Shown piece by piece: positions 1 to 43,962 of a stretch of 64,000 nucleotides of DNA. The stretch is from positions 8,081,653 through 8,145,652 of the forward strand of contig NC_136020.1 in the NCBI RefSeq assembly GCF_048128805.1, written 5' to 3'. A model generated the notes under the pieces. It was not told the origin of the DNA, searched no databases, and saw only the letters and a program-made list of their open reading frames with translations. A program made the translations under genes and the position numbers. The stretch is from Centroberyx gerrardi. Taxonomy: Eukaryota > Chordata > Actinopteri > Beryciformes > Berycidae. The stretch's first letter is position 1. Each line of letters opens with the position of its first letter.

Positions 1-3000
1 AAATTCAATTTGTTCAAATTAGAAATACTTTTTCACATCATGCAACAAGACAGAGGTTAGAAGCATTTTCTCAAATTTATTTTGTTCGATTCCAGGAATG
101 GAATTTGCTGGTAAATATAGCTGTGACTAATGCAGTGGAAAAGCAAAACCATAATGTTGCTCTGAAGTGGAAAACAACCCACAATTTTTGGAAAGCGAGT
201 ATATCTGGCAATGCAGTGCGGCTAGATTGGAGGCTCGTTGTGCTTCCAATGTGGAAGCAGCTGCATGAAATCAACTTTTATCCAGAAATGATGCAGATAA
301 CACACCGTCAAAATCAGAGGTAATATTGTGCAGATGATTCGTGGTGGAGATGTTAACCTTTCTTGAATATCATAACGTGGGCTCCCATTCAGCCTGAAAG
401 TTGTAACACAAAAACTCAAAGGACTGGTTGCAGAACCATTCGTTACACCTTCTTATAGGTGAAAAGAGTGGAGCAGTGTGCTGCTGTTTGAAGCGTGAAT
501 GCGTCTAAGAGTTACAGGGCCAGGACATATTGAATCTTTGACCTACAAGATGAGAGATCATTTGAACCTCTCCTTCTATTATGGGTTTCCTTCCACAGGT
601 GAGTGGCTTTGGTGGGTATCTGGGGGGCGGTTGGTAGGGGAGAATGGGGGGGTGAAGGTGAATGGAAGTGAGCTTGCAGCTCCTCTGGGACGGGATAATT
701 CGAGGTGGGTACCTGGGAACGGCTGGGGGTTCACGGTTCACGGTGAGTGGTTATTGGGATTGCGGCTCCACGGGGAAGTCTTTGACGTGTCAAAGGCTTT
801 GCCGCCGTCTCCCAAACCGCTAACGCATGGGAACTGACATCATGCATCTGTGTCTAATGCCGGGGTCGGGTAAGGGATACGACTTGACCCCTGGCCTTTG
901 GTGAAATTCAGCCATTCGTTACGCATCGCTGGATCAGGGGCTCTGGCTCCTGGCACATCTGTTCATAATGCAGGTAGCGTGTGGGGGCCGGGGCTTCTGT
1001 GAATCCGAGGCGATCTGCTGATGTATAGAAATTGATGGCAGTTGAGCCGCGTGCTTCGTGAGAGACCCTCAGTCTGCTGAGGTTGTATATCTTAGGAGGT
1101 TTAACCACTCTAATGAGTCAGAGGAAATTGAACTTTGAACTTTGAAAAATCTCAAAGAACCGTGATAAGATGCTTTGAGAGATAGTCGTCAATGCTTGAG
1201 CGATCTAGCTAAACCGAGGGATTTATTTTTGTCTGTTGATGCACTCGGCGCCCATCCATCTTCACACTTCAAATAATGTCATGATTGTTGCGAAGTGTCC
1301 CATTTAGCTGTCTACTGGTGTTTAAAGTGATTATGAAAAAGAGTCTTTAGGGAACATCAGGTGTTTACATTTTCCAAGATGGATGGCACTAGCTCTCTTC
1401 GGCTTGAAAACTTTGTTACCTTTCTGTTTGGCTTTCTGTAATGGCAGACTTCCATATGCCCACATAGTGCTTTTGATTCACACCATTCACACCATTAACC
1501 GTCGCTGTGTTTTGACTTGTTGAAGGAGTTACAGCGACAGCAGAAAAAATCTGCATCCTCTCCATTTCTCCAGTCGGTCAGAGAGGTCAGCCCTCTGATT
1601 GACACTGGGATTGTGACAGGCAGGTGACCCTTGACCTTTAATGAAGGCTCAATCGGAGAACCATGACCATTCAGGATTGACATTGACATGATCTGCTTAA
1701 GGGTGGGAACTCCCACAGAATGCATATTGCAGTTTGCCATCAGCTGCATTGAACAGAATGGCAACTATTGAGTGACCTTGTTGCTCTGAGCCGATTGAGA
1801 AGGAAAGCCCTGCGGAGAACCCTCTCTCCGTCTGATTGAAATTCTACTGGAGGAGCTACAAGAAGATCTGAAGTCACCAGCGGCGATCCACAATGACAGT
1901 CAAATTACAGGAATTCAGATGAAGAAGATACAGCGGACATCAATCCCCCTCAAGGAGACGTCTGCCTCTGTCTCCGTCCTAAGCTATCTGCTTAAGTCAT
2001 GTAAATTATGATAAATGGCGCTGGGGTGGGATTTTCGTGCTGCAACAGGCTTTTTCCTCTCCTTTTGAGGAGTGCCTCTGATTGGTTTGCAGGATCTCAT
2101 CAGCATCCATCACTGAGGGTGTTCACTGTCAAAGTAATCACTGTAGATCTTATCGAAGTTTTGATCCGCTGGCCAAATCACAACCACACTGCTGATCGGA
2201 GGGTTTAGCTGGAGGTTAAACCAACAAGCTCCTGACAAGAGGGAAAGTTGTTTTTCCAGCTCTGGAAACCACCAGGTACCCTAATTTTAAGTGGAAATCT
2301 GGGAAGCTACTTTGATAATAAAGAGGAGGTTGATTTTGCTCTGAAGTCATTTTCTTGACACCATGCACCAACTATGAAGTTAAATTATTTACCAACTATT
2401 TAATCATACTCTTGCAGCAAATACCAGGAAATAGGAAAGTCTGGTTTATGTAGACCAGCGAACAGCCTTCATAAATAGCTACATTCTTTCCATTGGATCA
2501 GGTTTATGAATTTATCTCCATATTCCATAAACTGATGAACAATCCAACCCTCCACCTGTTTCCATCAGAGAGCCAAGCCCTGTCCCTTGCTCTCACTTGG
2601 TTTTTCCCTACTTGTGGAGACGCCCGGTGCGCTTGGGTTCCTGACAGCAGTCATGTTTTGTGTCCATGTCAGATTCTGGGAACTGATAGACGAGGAGAAG
2701 TTGTTTTCAAGTGTTTTTTTTTTTTTGACAAAGGAACAGACTGCAGCTGCAGCAGTTGTAGCGTTCAGGCCTTTGACACTGTTTTGATTCCCACACACAA
2801 AGGCAGAACACTGCGGCAATGCGTCAGTGTGCACATGTAGGATAAATCGGAAGAGATGGACACAGTCACAATTTGGGGAAATGAGGGATGAAATTCAATA
2901 AAACGCAGCAGAAGGCACAGTAACGGAGTTGAAGTTACAAATGGGACTTGGCATGGGAAGTTAATGAGCTGTGGCACGTGCCTGACGAGCCCAAGTGGAT

Positions 3001-5949
3001 TCGGCTCCGTGATAATGATGGTGGATGAGAATGGAGCGGGATGAGCTGAATTGTCTGGCGTGTAGCGTAATGTGCCGTCTTTACAGCGCTCCATCTTCTG
3101 GTCTGTCTTTGTCTCGCTGTCTTTCTCTGTCTTTTTGGCACGCTCATCATTTGAATAACTTATGTAGCTGATAGCATCTGCTGAGTAAATCCACGCAGCT
3201 ATTTGTTTGCACTGTGAATAGCCGTCTTCCAGTAAGACAAGCATGGAAGGATATGGAGAATTACATGAATTGTCCCCTTATTAGGTAACGCAAAAGTGAC
3301 AGTGTAAAAGAACATCTGCACTCTGGAGGTGATCTACTGCTGATCCATAAGGATAGATAAGTGTGAGTTAAAGCTTTGACATATCTATATTGTTATCATG
3401 ATTTGAGATGCATCAATAAATGAAGAAATGATCATCGCAGAACCCTCCTTTGTCCTGATAAAGAGCTTTCTGGTGTCTCTGTCAGACACAAAAAACATGA
3501 AACTTGTATAGCTGTTTCCCAGACAGACGTAGCTACCGTAATGGTGGTTGTGTAATGCGTGTGTAGTGAAGTTGTTTTGACAGATGATCAATTATTTAGG
3601 TTCAAATATTCCTTCCAGCTGGTTATTTTTTTGCTCAACATGGCCATATTCCCCATGTGGAAGATGTACTACGAACCTAAAGATCGTAGGTTTGAACTCT
3701 GTCCTGCTGCTCATGGAGCTCAGGATCACAGACAGTAAAGTAGCTGGAAGCAGGAAGTGGGATAAATCATAGCCAGACTCCGGTATGTTTTTTTTTTTCT
3801 ATGGAGGTAAATGCCTAGACTAGAGAAATGTAATTTGATTTATTATTTCCCCCACCCACTGAGATAGAACTGTGTGACAGGAAATAATGGGAGATGGGAG
3901 ATAAGACGTGCATGTGTGTGTGTGTGTGTAGAGAGAGAGTGTGTGTGCTACTCACCCTGACTGCTATGTTCATAATGAGTAGTAATGCTTCAAACTTAAA
4001 CCTTAAACCCTACCCACAGAATGGACAAAACATGGCAAAAGAACTAAAATAGTAACTGTACTGCATTAACTCTTCACTTTTATCTTAGAACTTCAATAGC
4101 GACTGATTCCGCTGCTCGTTTGATTATAGCAAGCATTCTACAATTTGGTAAATCCTCTTATGTGGTCCCACCGCAATTTAAGTCATTTCCATTGTGTGCG
4201 TTTGGTTAATGTAGTGTGTTCCTGTGTTCCTTTGTGCCTCCTTCACGTAACCATTTTGCGCTGGGAAAACTGAATTTTAACGTGCCACCAACGCGTAATT
4301 CGGTGTTAACAAGTCCTGTTCATTTCACATATTTGTGTGAGATCAGGTTGACCTGCTTCTTAATGCCTGTGGTGGCTTTACAGATGCCGGTTCCTCCAGC
4401 CTCAGGTTATAAATGCCGTTTCATCAAGATGAGGGACAAGTGTTGGGGCGTCACCTTGCCCCAACTGAGGGGCAGGAGGACTGGACTAGCAAACACGTTG
4501 CTGCCTCAAGGTGAAAAGTTGCATATTTGTAGCTTTAAACACAAGGTTGTCAATGTCACTTCAAAGACTACCTGATTGTCTCTTTTCCTTCCCCTCGCTT
4601 CATCACTCTCTCCTCTCCTCCTCCTATCTGTTCTTCCCCTCTTCTCTGTGCCAGGCTGTGCAGCAGTTGTTATTTCTGGACCTGCCGTTTCATCCGCAGC
4701 GTGAGATCATGCACCGCTGATGTCCTTCTGTTATGGAAATGGACCTCTCGCTGAGCAAGTCACACTCCGTCTCCCCCTCCGATGCCGAGTCACTCCACAT
4801 TACAGAGACGGACAGCCTCAGTAGTGCTGACTCCAACAGCGCACAACGCTGTACTTGTGCAACTATACAGTAATGTATGGATTCCAGCCGACGGTTTCAG
4901 AGACTGAGACTCAAGCTGCTTTGACGTGGAGCGTGACTCCGGCAGAATTCCTCACCTCTCTTTTCAGGGGTGGCTAACCCTCTCGATTAATCTCTTGGAG
5001 TGAGCTGTTGAAAGTGAAGGAGGGCGCCTATGCGGTTCAGCATTTATCAGATCCGCCCTTTGGTGCCTGGCAGCTTATTAGCAACCCCATTATTCAAGTT
5101 TCTGCCTTTTGTTTTTCCTCACTTTCACGGGCTTGTAGAAGTGTCGGCCGCAAGCATGCGCTGGGTTCACAGATGTTATGAGCGCATGCAAAATCAGAGC
5201 AGCTGCCCCGGTGGAAAAATAATATGGTTTTATTTCTAGTGGTAACACATGCAACACACAAATCAATCAATCAGGGGTTCAATCGTGCATCAGGCTGAAA
5301 AATGCCATGCCCATTGTTCGCATGCTATTTCAGTAATGATTGTCAAGAAATCTGCAACCAGTTAATTGGGATCTTGTTCCATTACTTTTACTGGAGTGTA
5401 TGATATGGCAGCCTGCTGCTCTCTTTGCATGCTTTTTGAATTAGATGATGTCTTTGCACTCTAACTTTTTTTTGCCTTTTGTACTAGTTGCTACAAAGAG
5501 GTGTATTTCAGACAGTATTGTGCTTTGGACAATACTTCAAATTCATACCATCTAACTTTATTGATAGGTCAATCTATTCTGCCCAATTGTGGGCAGTGTG
5601 AGAGGCTCCAATTGCATCTATGTAGTTGCCTTGTGCAGCGTTACTGAATTTTTAGAAAATATTTTGCTAACAACCATGGTGCGGATGTTGCATTATCCTC
5701 GCTTCACATAGCCAAAAAAATGCTGAAATGCTTAGCTACATATGGCTAGCAAATGTTTATTTTTTTTATTGCAGCTTCAAAACCATCAGAATCCACCTCA
5801 ACAAATAAAGAAATGGTTAATAGAGGAACTCTCGAAAGTAAAAATAGTCAATATTAGCATCGGACCCCTATTTTAACAAGTTGACATAGCTAGCTGGCAA
5901 GCGCTAAATAGGTAGCATTAACTAAAATATATATGTAATTTACAAAAAT
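1..5949. other. Upstream non-coding DNA, no gene recognised
   Basis: No open frame here shows a recognisable domain or a chain of exons with matching phases. The longest frames (for example 159 codons on the minus strand at 2765-3244) look like chance. A short purine/TG-rich patch lies near 3917-3950. If the sema3c transcript starts upstream of this window, this is intron; otherwise it is intergenic. I cannot decide between these. Confidence 0.6.
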
Positions 5950-6240
5950 AAAAGTACATTCGAGCTTACCATCGACCCCAACCATGGATGCAACCGTTGT
6001 TCAAGCATCGTTTTTGAGACGTTTATTCCTGTAGTCTTTCAAATCAAAGTTGTAGAGAGCTGGGAAGCTTTGAATGGCTGCAATCAACTTCTCACCAGCC
6101 AAAAGTTCAGCCGTGGCCAGCCTGTCTTGGCCGCCAAGCTTGTCTGACTGTCCACACACAGCTCTATAGGAAATGAATGGACTTTGATGATTTGTTGATC
6201 GTGTTGCTCGCAGTCTGAACGCACAGTTCAACAAACAAGC
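5950..6240 (-). pseudogene. Broken MADF-domain fragment, transposon-derived
   Basis: Read on the minus strand, 6130 down to about 5960 encodes a stretch with the layout of a MADF (Myb/SANT-like) domain: EKLIAAIQSFPALYNF, then DYRNKRLKNDA, then an in-frame TGA at 6001-6003 where the family normally has Trp (…AW…), then TTVASMVGVDG. The reading frame on both sides of the stop still matches the domain, so a single W-to-stop change is the simplest explanation. After GVDG the sequence reads GGTAAGC, which could be an old splice donor. MADF proteins occur as host transcription factors and as the second protein of PIF/Harbinger transposons. No transposase was found next to it. A decayed transposon copy or retained gene fragment is most likely. 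Confidence 0.5.
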
Positions 6241-8490
6241 AAAGAAAGAACAATGACAAAAATGTGTTTATTGAGACAAAGTTGTGGCAGTAGTGACAGT
6301 GTATTAGTATGTTACCGTTGGCTCTGTGAGAAGATTATATCCCATGAAGTGCATGCATGTGTATGTGGAATGACGAGAATCACAGGGGAACCACTCTGAC
6401 CCTGGCCTTTCCCCTGTGCATTTACCATCAGTGTGACAAATGCATAACATCTGCAGCACTAACAAGGGACAGGTTGTTCAAAGGTGTGTGTGTGTGTGAG
6501 AGAGATCGAGTTAGAAAGAGCACACATACACACACACCACCCCAACAAACATACACACACACTCCACAATCCTCGCCACCTGCGCCTTGTATAACAGAGA
6601 CACTGTATCAGGTGTTGTGTGACGGGATTACATGTCAAACGCAAGGCAAAGATTGATATATTTTTGGAATGCATCAAATGAACCGGACAAACATTTTATC
6701 ACCCGTATCTTTATGGAGGATTTACGTGCATCTAAGAACCGGCCAACGCTTACATGGAAACACATTGCTTTTTGACAGCAGGAAGAATTCAAGATTTCTT
6801 ATCCACTGAAGTCCAAGAGAGTTGTAGCTGCAAGATCTATGGTTTTTTTCACAAGGGCAATCCCTTCCCATGTCCCCTATAATCATGTCTCATGTCAGAT
6901 ATTACGCTTGTCTAGTATTTGCCACCCAATGACGTGCTCTTTGGCTCATCACACTCATTAAGTTAATTTACTGCTGAAGCTCTGTAGTGGGGATAGTAAG
7001 GGATACACCTCATCTCTCTTTCCCTCTCACCCAGCTCTCTCTTTTCTCCCTATTCTCCACCAGTGAGGAGCACAGTGAGGCTTTACAGCTCAATGAAAAG
7101 CCTGTAGCGCTCGGCTGGGCCATCGTGACAGTTTAATTGGAGAGGCGTAAATCAGCCCCGCGTGTCAAGGAGAGGGGTAATTATTTCCCTCTGTCTCAGC
7201 TACCAGCAATCCCCTCTTTCCTCCCACATTTTAGACACTTTTTCCTCTCTGTCTCTATCTGACTCATGCATCACAAGACTCACACACTCTTGTCTCGAGC
7301 TGCGATTTTACCAACAGGCCTGGCTCTCGTTTTACCTTTTAGCCCCGGCGCTAAAGTGTGAAATCCTTCACATCCTGTTTCCTACCTACAGTAAAATGTC
7401 ACGAGCGACAGTCGGCCCCAGAGCAACACAAATGCGTCCATTCATGGAAATGCAAACGGGGCATAATTTACCTCTCTGGAGCTGAGTATGGAAATAGAAC
7501 ACGCACAAAGGCATGTGGCTAGTGGACAACATGCGGTAACACGTATCATTAATTTATCCAGGGGCTGAAAAATCTGGCCAAGTTTTTCGAGACCTCCGAC
7601 TCCTCTGGTTTGGGTTTGGCACTGCACTTCAGCTCTAGATGTACAAGCGAAGTGATGGGATAACACACAACCCATCTTGAGTTTTGTATAAGCTTTTGTG
7701 TCCATGCAGGTTTGGCATTGATTAGCCCCGCTACATAGCGCTTTTAACCCCCCTTTGCTGAGCAAGCGTTCTCCATTGACCCCCTTTAAAGAGGCGGTGT
7801 GTTCAGTGCAAGGTTTTTTTAAAAGGTCTGAACATGATACGCTCTCTACACGGGGGGTTTGCGTGCTCCCGGTTGGAAATGGAGCGAACCTCTCCGAACC
7901 GAAAGCATATAAACATCTCTGTGAAAGCTGACCGCATTGGATATGAAGCCTCTCCTACAGTATGGCATTTCCTTGCTTTGTAAATTGATGATGAAATCCA
8001 TAACTTCTGGAGCGAGGCTAGCCATGATATTACAAGGAGGAAATTTGAATATATGAGCAGTTTGGGGAAGAATGCATCCGCAAAGGGAAAACGAATGACT
8101 CAGTGAATCTTTTTAGCAATTTTCAGTATTAAACTTCATATCTGAGCTATAATTTCTCAGCGGAGTTTGAAATATGTTGTTGTGGTTGTTCCAGCACATG
8201 CTTGCGATCGGATTTATCACTGTGGAAAAAATGGCAATAATGATATTTAATATGTGGGTGAAAAGAGAAATGAATGGAAAATGTCTGGTTGATTTAATTC
8301 ATATCATTTAAGGGAAATTAGATATGACTGGAGCAAGAATTTGAGTGTCCACAGATAAACAGCCTGGACTCTGATGGTCTGACCTTACTGGTAGCACACT
8401 GCCTTGTCTCTGTGTATCTGCCTATGTGAGGTATAAGTCCTCCACCTCGCTGCTTGAGCTGCTCATGTTAAAGTGATCTGTCCGCTGTCT
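6241..8490. other. Non-coding stretch, no gene recognised
   Basis: Nothing coding could be supported. It contains a short TG/CA-rich patch around 6483-6570 and a pyrimidine-rich patch around 7010-7065. Whether it is intergenic or lies near the sema3c promoter cannot be told from sequence alone. Confidence 0.5.
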
Positions 8491-8500
8491 AGTTAGCGAA

Positions 8501-8577
8501 GGGAGGGAGGGAGGGAGGTGAGAGAGGGAGATCATGGAAGGGAGGGGTTGTGGAGGAGGAGGAGGAGGAGGAGGGGG
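8501..8577 (+). repeat. Purine-rich G-quadruplex-type tract
   Basis: Four or more GGGA units in a row at 8501-8518 satisfy the pattern for a G-quadruplex. A second tract of GGA triplets follows at 8552-8577. A CT-rich block at 8611-8668 is roughly complementary to these, so a hairpin or triplex is also possible. Such purine/pyrimidine blocks are frequent at vertebrate promoters. Confidence 0.6.
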
Positions 8578-8579
8578 AC

Positions 8580-8856
8580 TTCAGAAGGGAGTGTGTAATA
8601 GGACACCAGCCCTCTCTCTTTTCGCTCTCCTTCCTCTCTCCTCTCCTCTCTCTCCTTCACTCTCTCAGTCAAGCCTGTCCTGTGGGCAGTTAGATGGACT
8701 AGCAGCATTTTTCTTCTGTGGCAGAGTCACTGGAAGACCTGCCTGAGACTGGAGCCAAAGTGTTTCGAAAGCGGGATAAATAAATAAGAGCTGGGTCTGA
8801 TTAGGTACCTTGGGCAGTTGGAGTGGGACCAGCGCCGAGGGAATCCCCCCTATAAG
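8580..8856 (+). promoter_or_regulatory. sema3c: Candidate 5' non-coding exon or promoter region of sema3c
   Basis: TATAAG followed by GTGAGTCC at 8857 is a strong splice-donor match (AAG|GTGAGT). It ends a stretch with no long coding frame, next to G-rich and CT-rich blocks. The first coding exon of sema3c begins at an acceptor (12544/12545), so at least one upstream non-coding exon must exist, and this is the best candidate I can see. The 5' edge is arbitrary. RNA evidence would settle it; other donors upstream are possible. Confidence 0.25.
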
Positions 8857-9339
8857 GTGAGTCCTGGACCAGGGACCGGTCTCTATAGGTAGTGAGTCTA
8901 CTTACTGTAATAGAGGGAATCACACAGCGGATGGAGAGAGGAGGTGGTAGGCAGGAGGCTAACAGGTGCAGGGTGTCTCTGGTGAGAATTGGTGAGATCA
9001 GAATGGCTGGAAGCGTTAAGACTGCTCCAGAGTCTGCCAAAAGACTTCATTTCACTTGCTGCTACTTCCTCTAAATCATGTGTGGTTAATGTTACATCAG
9101 ACTGCTCTTTGGTGCATTTCCCTTGTTAGGGAGTGGTGAAGGGGTATTATCTATTTTAAATATGAACACTAGTGCCTGTTTTTTATGAATGTCTGCCACT
9201 GATGTTTTAGCATTTTCTCGGAGAATATCCAAAGTATGAATCATGACTTTGTTGCAGCTGCTGTGTGTCCTAAAGCTAAAGCCAATACACACAGAAGAAG
9301 GAGGGTTCTTATTGGGTTATTTGGTTAGGGCAGTGGTTC

Positions 9340-9610
9340 TCTATCTAACTGTAATGACTCAGAGAACCCTCTTATTTGTGCAAATCAGAATAACCCACTG
9401 CAGTTCTTAAAAAAAAGTTCCTTTAAAACTGCTGGTTTGCATTCTTAAGGGTTCTTTTAGAATGTTGCTATAAAAAAAACTTTCTAAAAGTGTTCTTTAT
9501 TGCACCAAAAAGGGTTCTGCTATGGTAGAAACCTAATAAACCTTTTTCTGGTTCTATGTAAAAGCTTTTTTAAGAACCTTAAAAGAGTTGTTTCTAAGAG
9601 ATCTAAGATT
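9340..9610. repeat. Probable dispersed repeat rich in GGGTTCT/AGAACC
   Basis: The segment repeatedly uses the words agaacc, gggttct, aaaggtt-like and taagaacc on both strands, a composition seen in small non-autonomous transposons of fishes. I could not fix clear terminal inverted repeats or target-site duplications, so the boundaries are rough and the class is unknown. Confidence 0.3.
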
Positions 9611-12544
9611 TGAATGCTGGTTAACAGAGGATTCACATCTTATTTCTTACAGTAAGCCAGCTTTTCATATACTCATCCAGCTTTTCTTAGCTGCGCCTGT
9701 TAGTCATGTGTGTGTTAGGGAACGTGTGGCTGTAACAGAGCTGCTGACCGCTGAGTGACAGGGTGTGGTGTGAACACACTCCGTCCCGTTAGAACCAGGA
9801 CAGAGTGTGTACAGACAGCAGTTCCTTTCTCTATATGGGATTAACTTTTTTTACCACCGTTTTTATTCATGTTGTCCAAGTAACACCTTAACAAAGTTTG
9901 ACAGAAAGGACTATTAAAAAAGACCGAAAGAATAAATCTATGAAACCTTGATCCAGATGGGATGACCTCAAATTGTGTAATCGTACTGAAACAGGGACAG
10001 ATGGGAACCAAACAATCACATACTCCTTTAGGGATTTGAAGAAAAACAATTTGGCAACGCAGCCATTAAATGTCACACTTTCATCAATATTAGTTTTTGA
10101 GCGGTGCCTCTCAAATGGTGGAAAATTCATTAGGCTGTGAGCCAAGGAACACACAATAAACACAATTATCATTATACCCCTCTGAAAATACATCTCTCCA
10201 CTCAAGCTGACCTCCTTTGTGGAGACGTTTAATTGTCGTAGCTGAGATTCCTGGCAGCGTCGGCTCTGCTGGTATTTCTGGGCTGTGCAGGGCTCAGCAA
10301 GACAAATTAATTGGAGGATTTATTATTTGTGCTCATGGCTGCAAAAAGTAGAATGCCTCGCTTATTGGGAGACCAATTAATCCACGCAAGCGTTATGGTT
10401 CTTCCACAAGCGCCATCCTAAAGCGAGGAAGCTTGGGGGCTTGGGTTCAGGTCATTCATTGTGGGTCCGCCATGATGAAATTGGGGGAGGGACTATGGAT
10501 CAGCTACATAATTTGTTCGCTCATCCATGTGTCATGCACAAAATATCAGACACCACTGAGCCGATTTTGATAAAATCTGGGGGAATGATGCATCTCACCA
10601 CTGCATTCCAGCATTGAAAGTCACGCTGATTGGCCCAAGGGGAAACTACAATTAGATTAGAATCAAAACAAGGTGACATTTGTAACTGATTGGCCCAGAA
10701 GGGGACTTCATCATTCATGAGGGACGACATGTTTACTGCCTTGTATCTTTGGTGCAGTGATGGTATCACAGGGCAGCGATCTGTCTGAAGCAGAGGAACC
10801 TGGTGGGGTGTCATGGGAAGCCTGTGTGCTATCTCAGCCTACAAACTCCTGACACTCACAAGCAGCCAGCCGGGAGCCCGACTCCCTCGCGCGATGACTT
10901 TAGCAGCTGTGAGAGCGATGTTTCCGTGCCAGAGCAAAGAGCTTCTGCCTGGGAGATCACCCAAGATCTCTCTGGGTGTGGAAGATGAGCAGTTTCAGGA
11001 TGAGGGCTGAAGCTAGAGCAGAACAAGGGGTGAGCCCTGGGCGAGGGTTGGAGGCTGGTTGTGGGTGAGGAAGGAGGGACTTGGGGAGGGTGTGTGTGTG
11101 GATGATGCAGGAGGATGAGCGCTGCAGCTGAGGGCCGGGCCCGTCTGCATAAGCAAACCATGCTGTTTTATTTCTCTCAAGTGCAGCCAAAGAGATCTCA
11201 CTCTGCTGCAGTTTTCCATATGCTATCCTCCTGCACACACACACACACACATGCACTTTTACCACATGATCTGAACAGTAGAATTTCATCTCAGCAATAT
11301 ATCACTCATGCCTTGGTCCACCACACACCCAAAACTCAACCTATTTGTACACTACATCCCAAACTGAAAGTTTCATAGTGATCATGCAGCTTTCTTTTTT
11401 CTTACCCATCAATCTTTCATCGCTCATCTATAAACCATGAGGGCAGAGAGCCATCCTCTTGTACAGACATCATTTTCCCCTTTCCGTCCTCCATTTTTAT
11501 ATGTAGTTCAATGCAGCACACAGGTAGTATAGCAGCCAATTTAGGTGGTTAAGACAGCAAAGTCTTTCTGTAGCAGAGGAGATTCGCAATGCAGGAGGTA
11601 GCACCCCCAGGCAGCACCTGTCCTTATCAATAATTGAGCTGCTCTTGAGTCCTGTAATGGAAGCAGAGCGAGAGGAGGCAGAGGGGAGTGTTTCTCTGGC
11701 AGCTCTTTTGTGCAGATTTATCTCATCCATATTTAAGAGAGATACATCTGCAAGGATATAGTGAGTGATGGAATTTAACCGACATGTTATGCTCTGATCT
11801 GTTTCATTCAGCATTGCTTCTATTGCTGAGTTTGCTGTGCTCTTCATTTTCTGAGTCGGCATTGCTGGACTTATCAGACTGATAATTTAACTGTAAATGT
11901 TGATGAAGGTGTTGTATATTGTCCATTCTTGGGTATGTTGCATACGTTTTTCCCTTGCAAACTGGATTCCCTTCAAAACAATGAATGGTATTGTATTTAA
12001 TTGAAACAAATATAATGAGTAACATTTTCATATGAATAAATGCCTGTTTTCCTAATCTCTGTTGCTGATTAATAAAACAAAAGTGACTGTATTGACTCAA
12101 CCTATATCCGGTTCATAAAAGCTTTTAGACTTGCTGTTCTAAAAACAAATAGGAGAATGAACTGGGTAGTTAGCAAGAGCAGCAGTAGCCACCATGGCCG
12201 AGCAGACAAAGAAAAACAGAAACTCAAACTTCATCAACAGAAAATCCAAAGAAAAAGAAAAAGACATCACACTGTGTGCCGACACGTGATCTCTGGGAAG
12301 TGCAGTGCAGAAACACCACAGCAATGAGCGCTTGCCGCAAAAGACGGAGACAAAATAAAAGAAAAAACTAGGAGGATGACCACTTTAAAAGGAGACGGGA
12401 CATGCATAAAGGGACTGACTGAATGTCAAAGGAAGGAACTTTCAAATTAGTCTGTTTTCGGTTTATTTGTACAAGGGAAACACTCATCTTCCTTGATGCT
12501 CATGCTGTTTGTCTCTGAATAATATCATGTATCCCCCTCCACAG
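9611..12544. other. Non-coding DNA upstream of the first sema3c coding exon
   Basis: No coding exon recognised. It contains a short (CA)9 tract at 11234-11251. It ends in a good acceptor (ccctccacag, 12535-12544), so at least the 3' part is the intron before the first coding exon of sema3c. Confidence 0.5.
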
Positions 12545-12586
12545 GCAGGCAGCGGTGACTGGGTGTGGTTCCTGAGCGGTGCAGTC

Positions 12587-43962
<31,376 letters not shown>

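Noticed and set aside
590..610. CCACAG|GTGAGT, both acceptor- and donor-like
   Set aside because: No exon body with supporting evidence on either side.
3660..3715. tRNA-like B box (aggtttgaactct)
   Set aside because: No A box and no stems could be built. At best a very degraded SINE.
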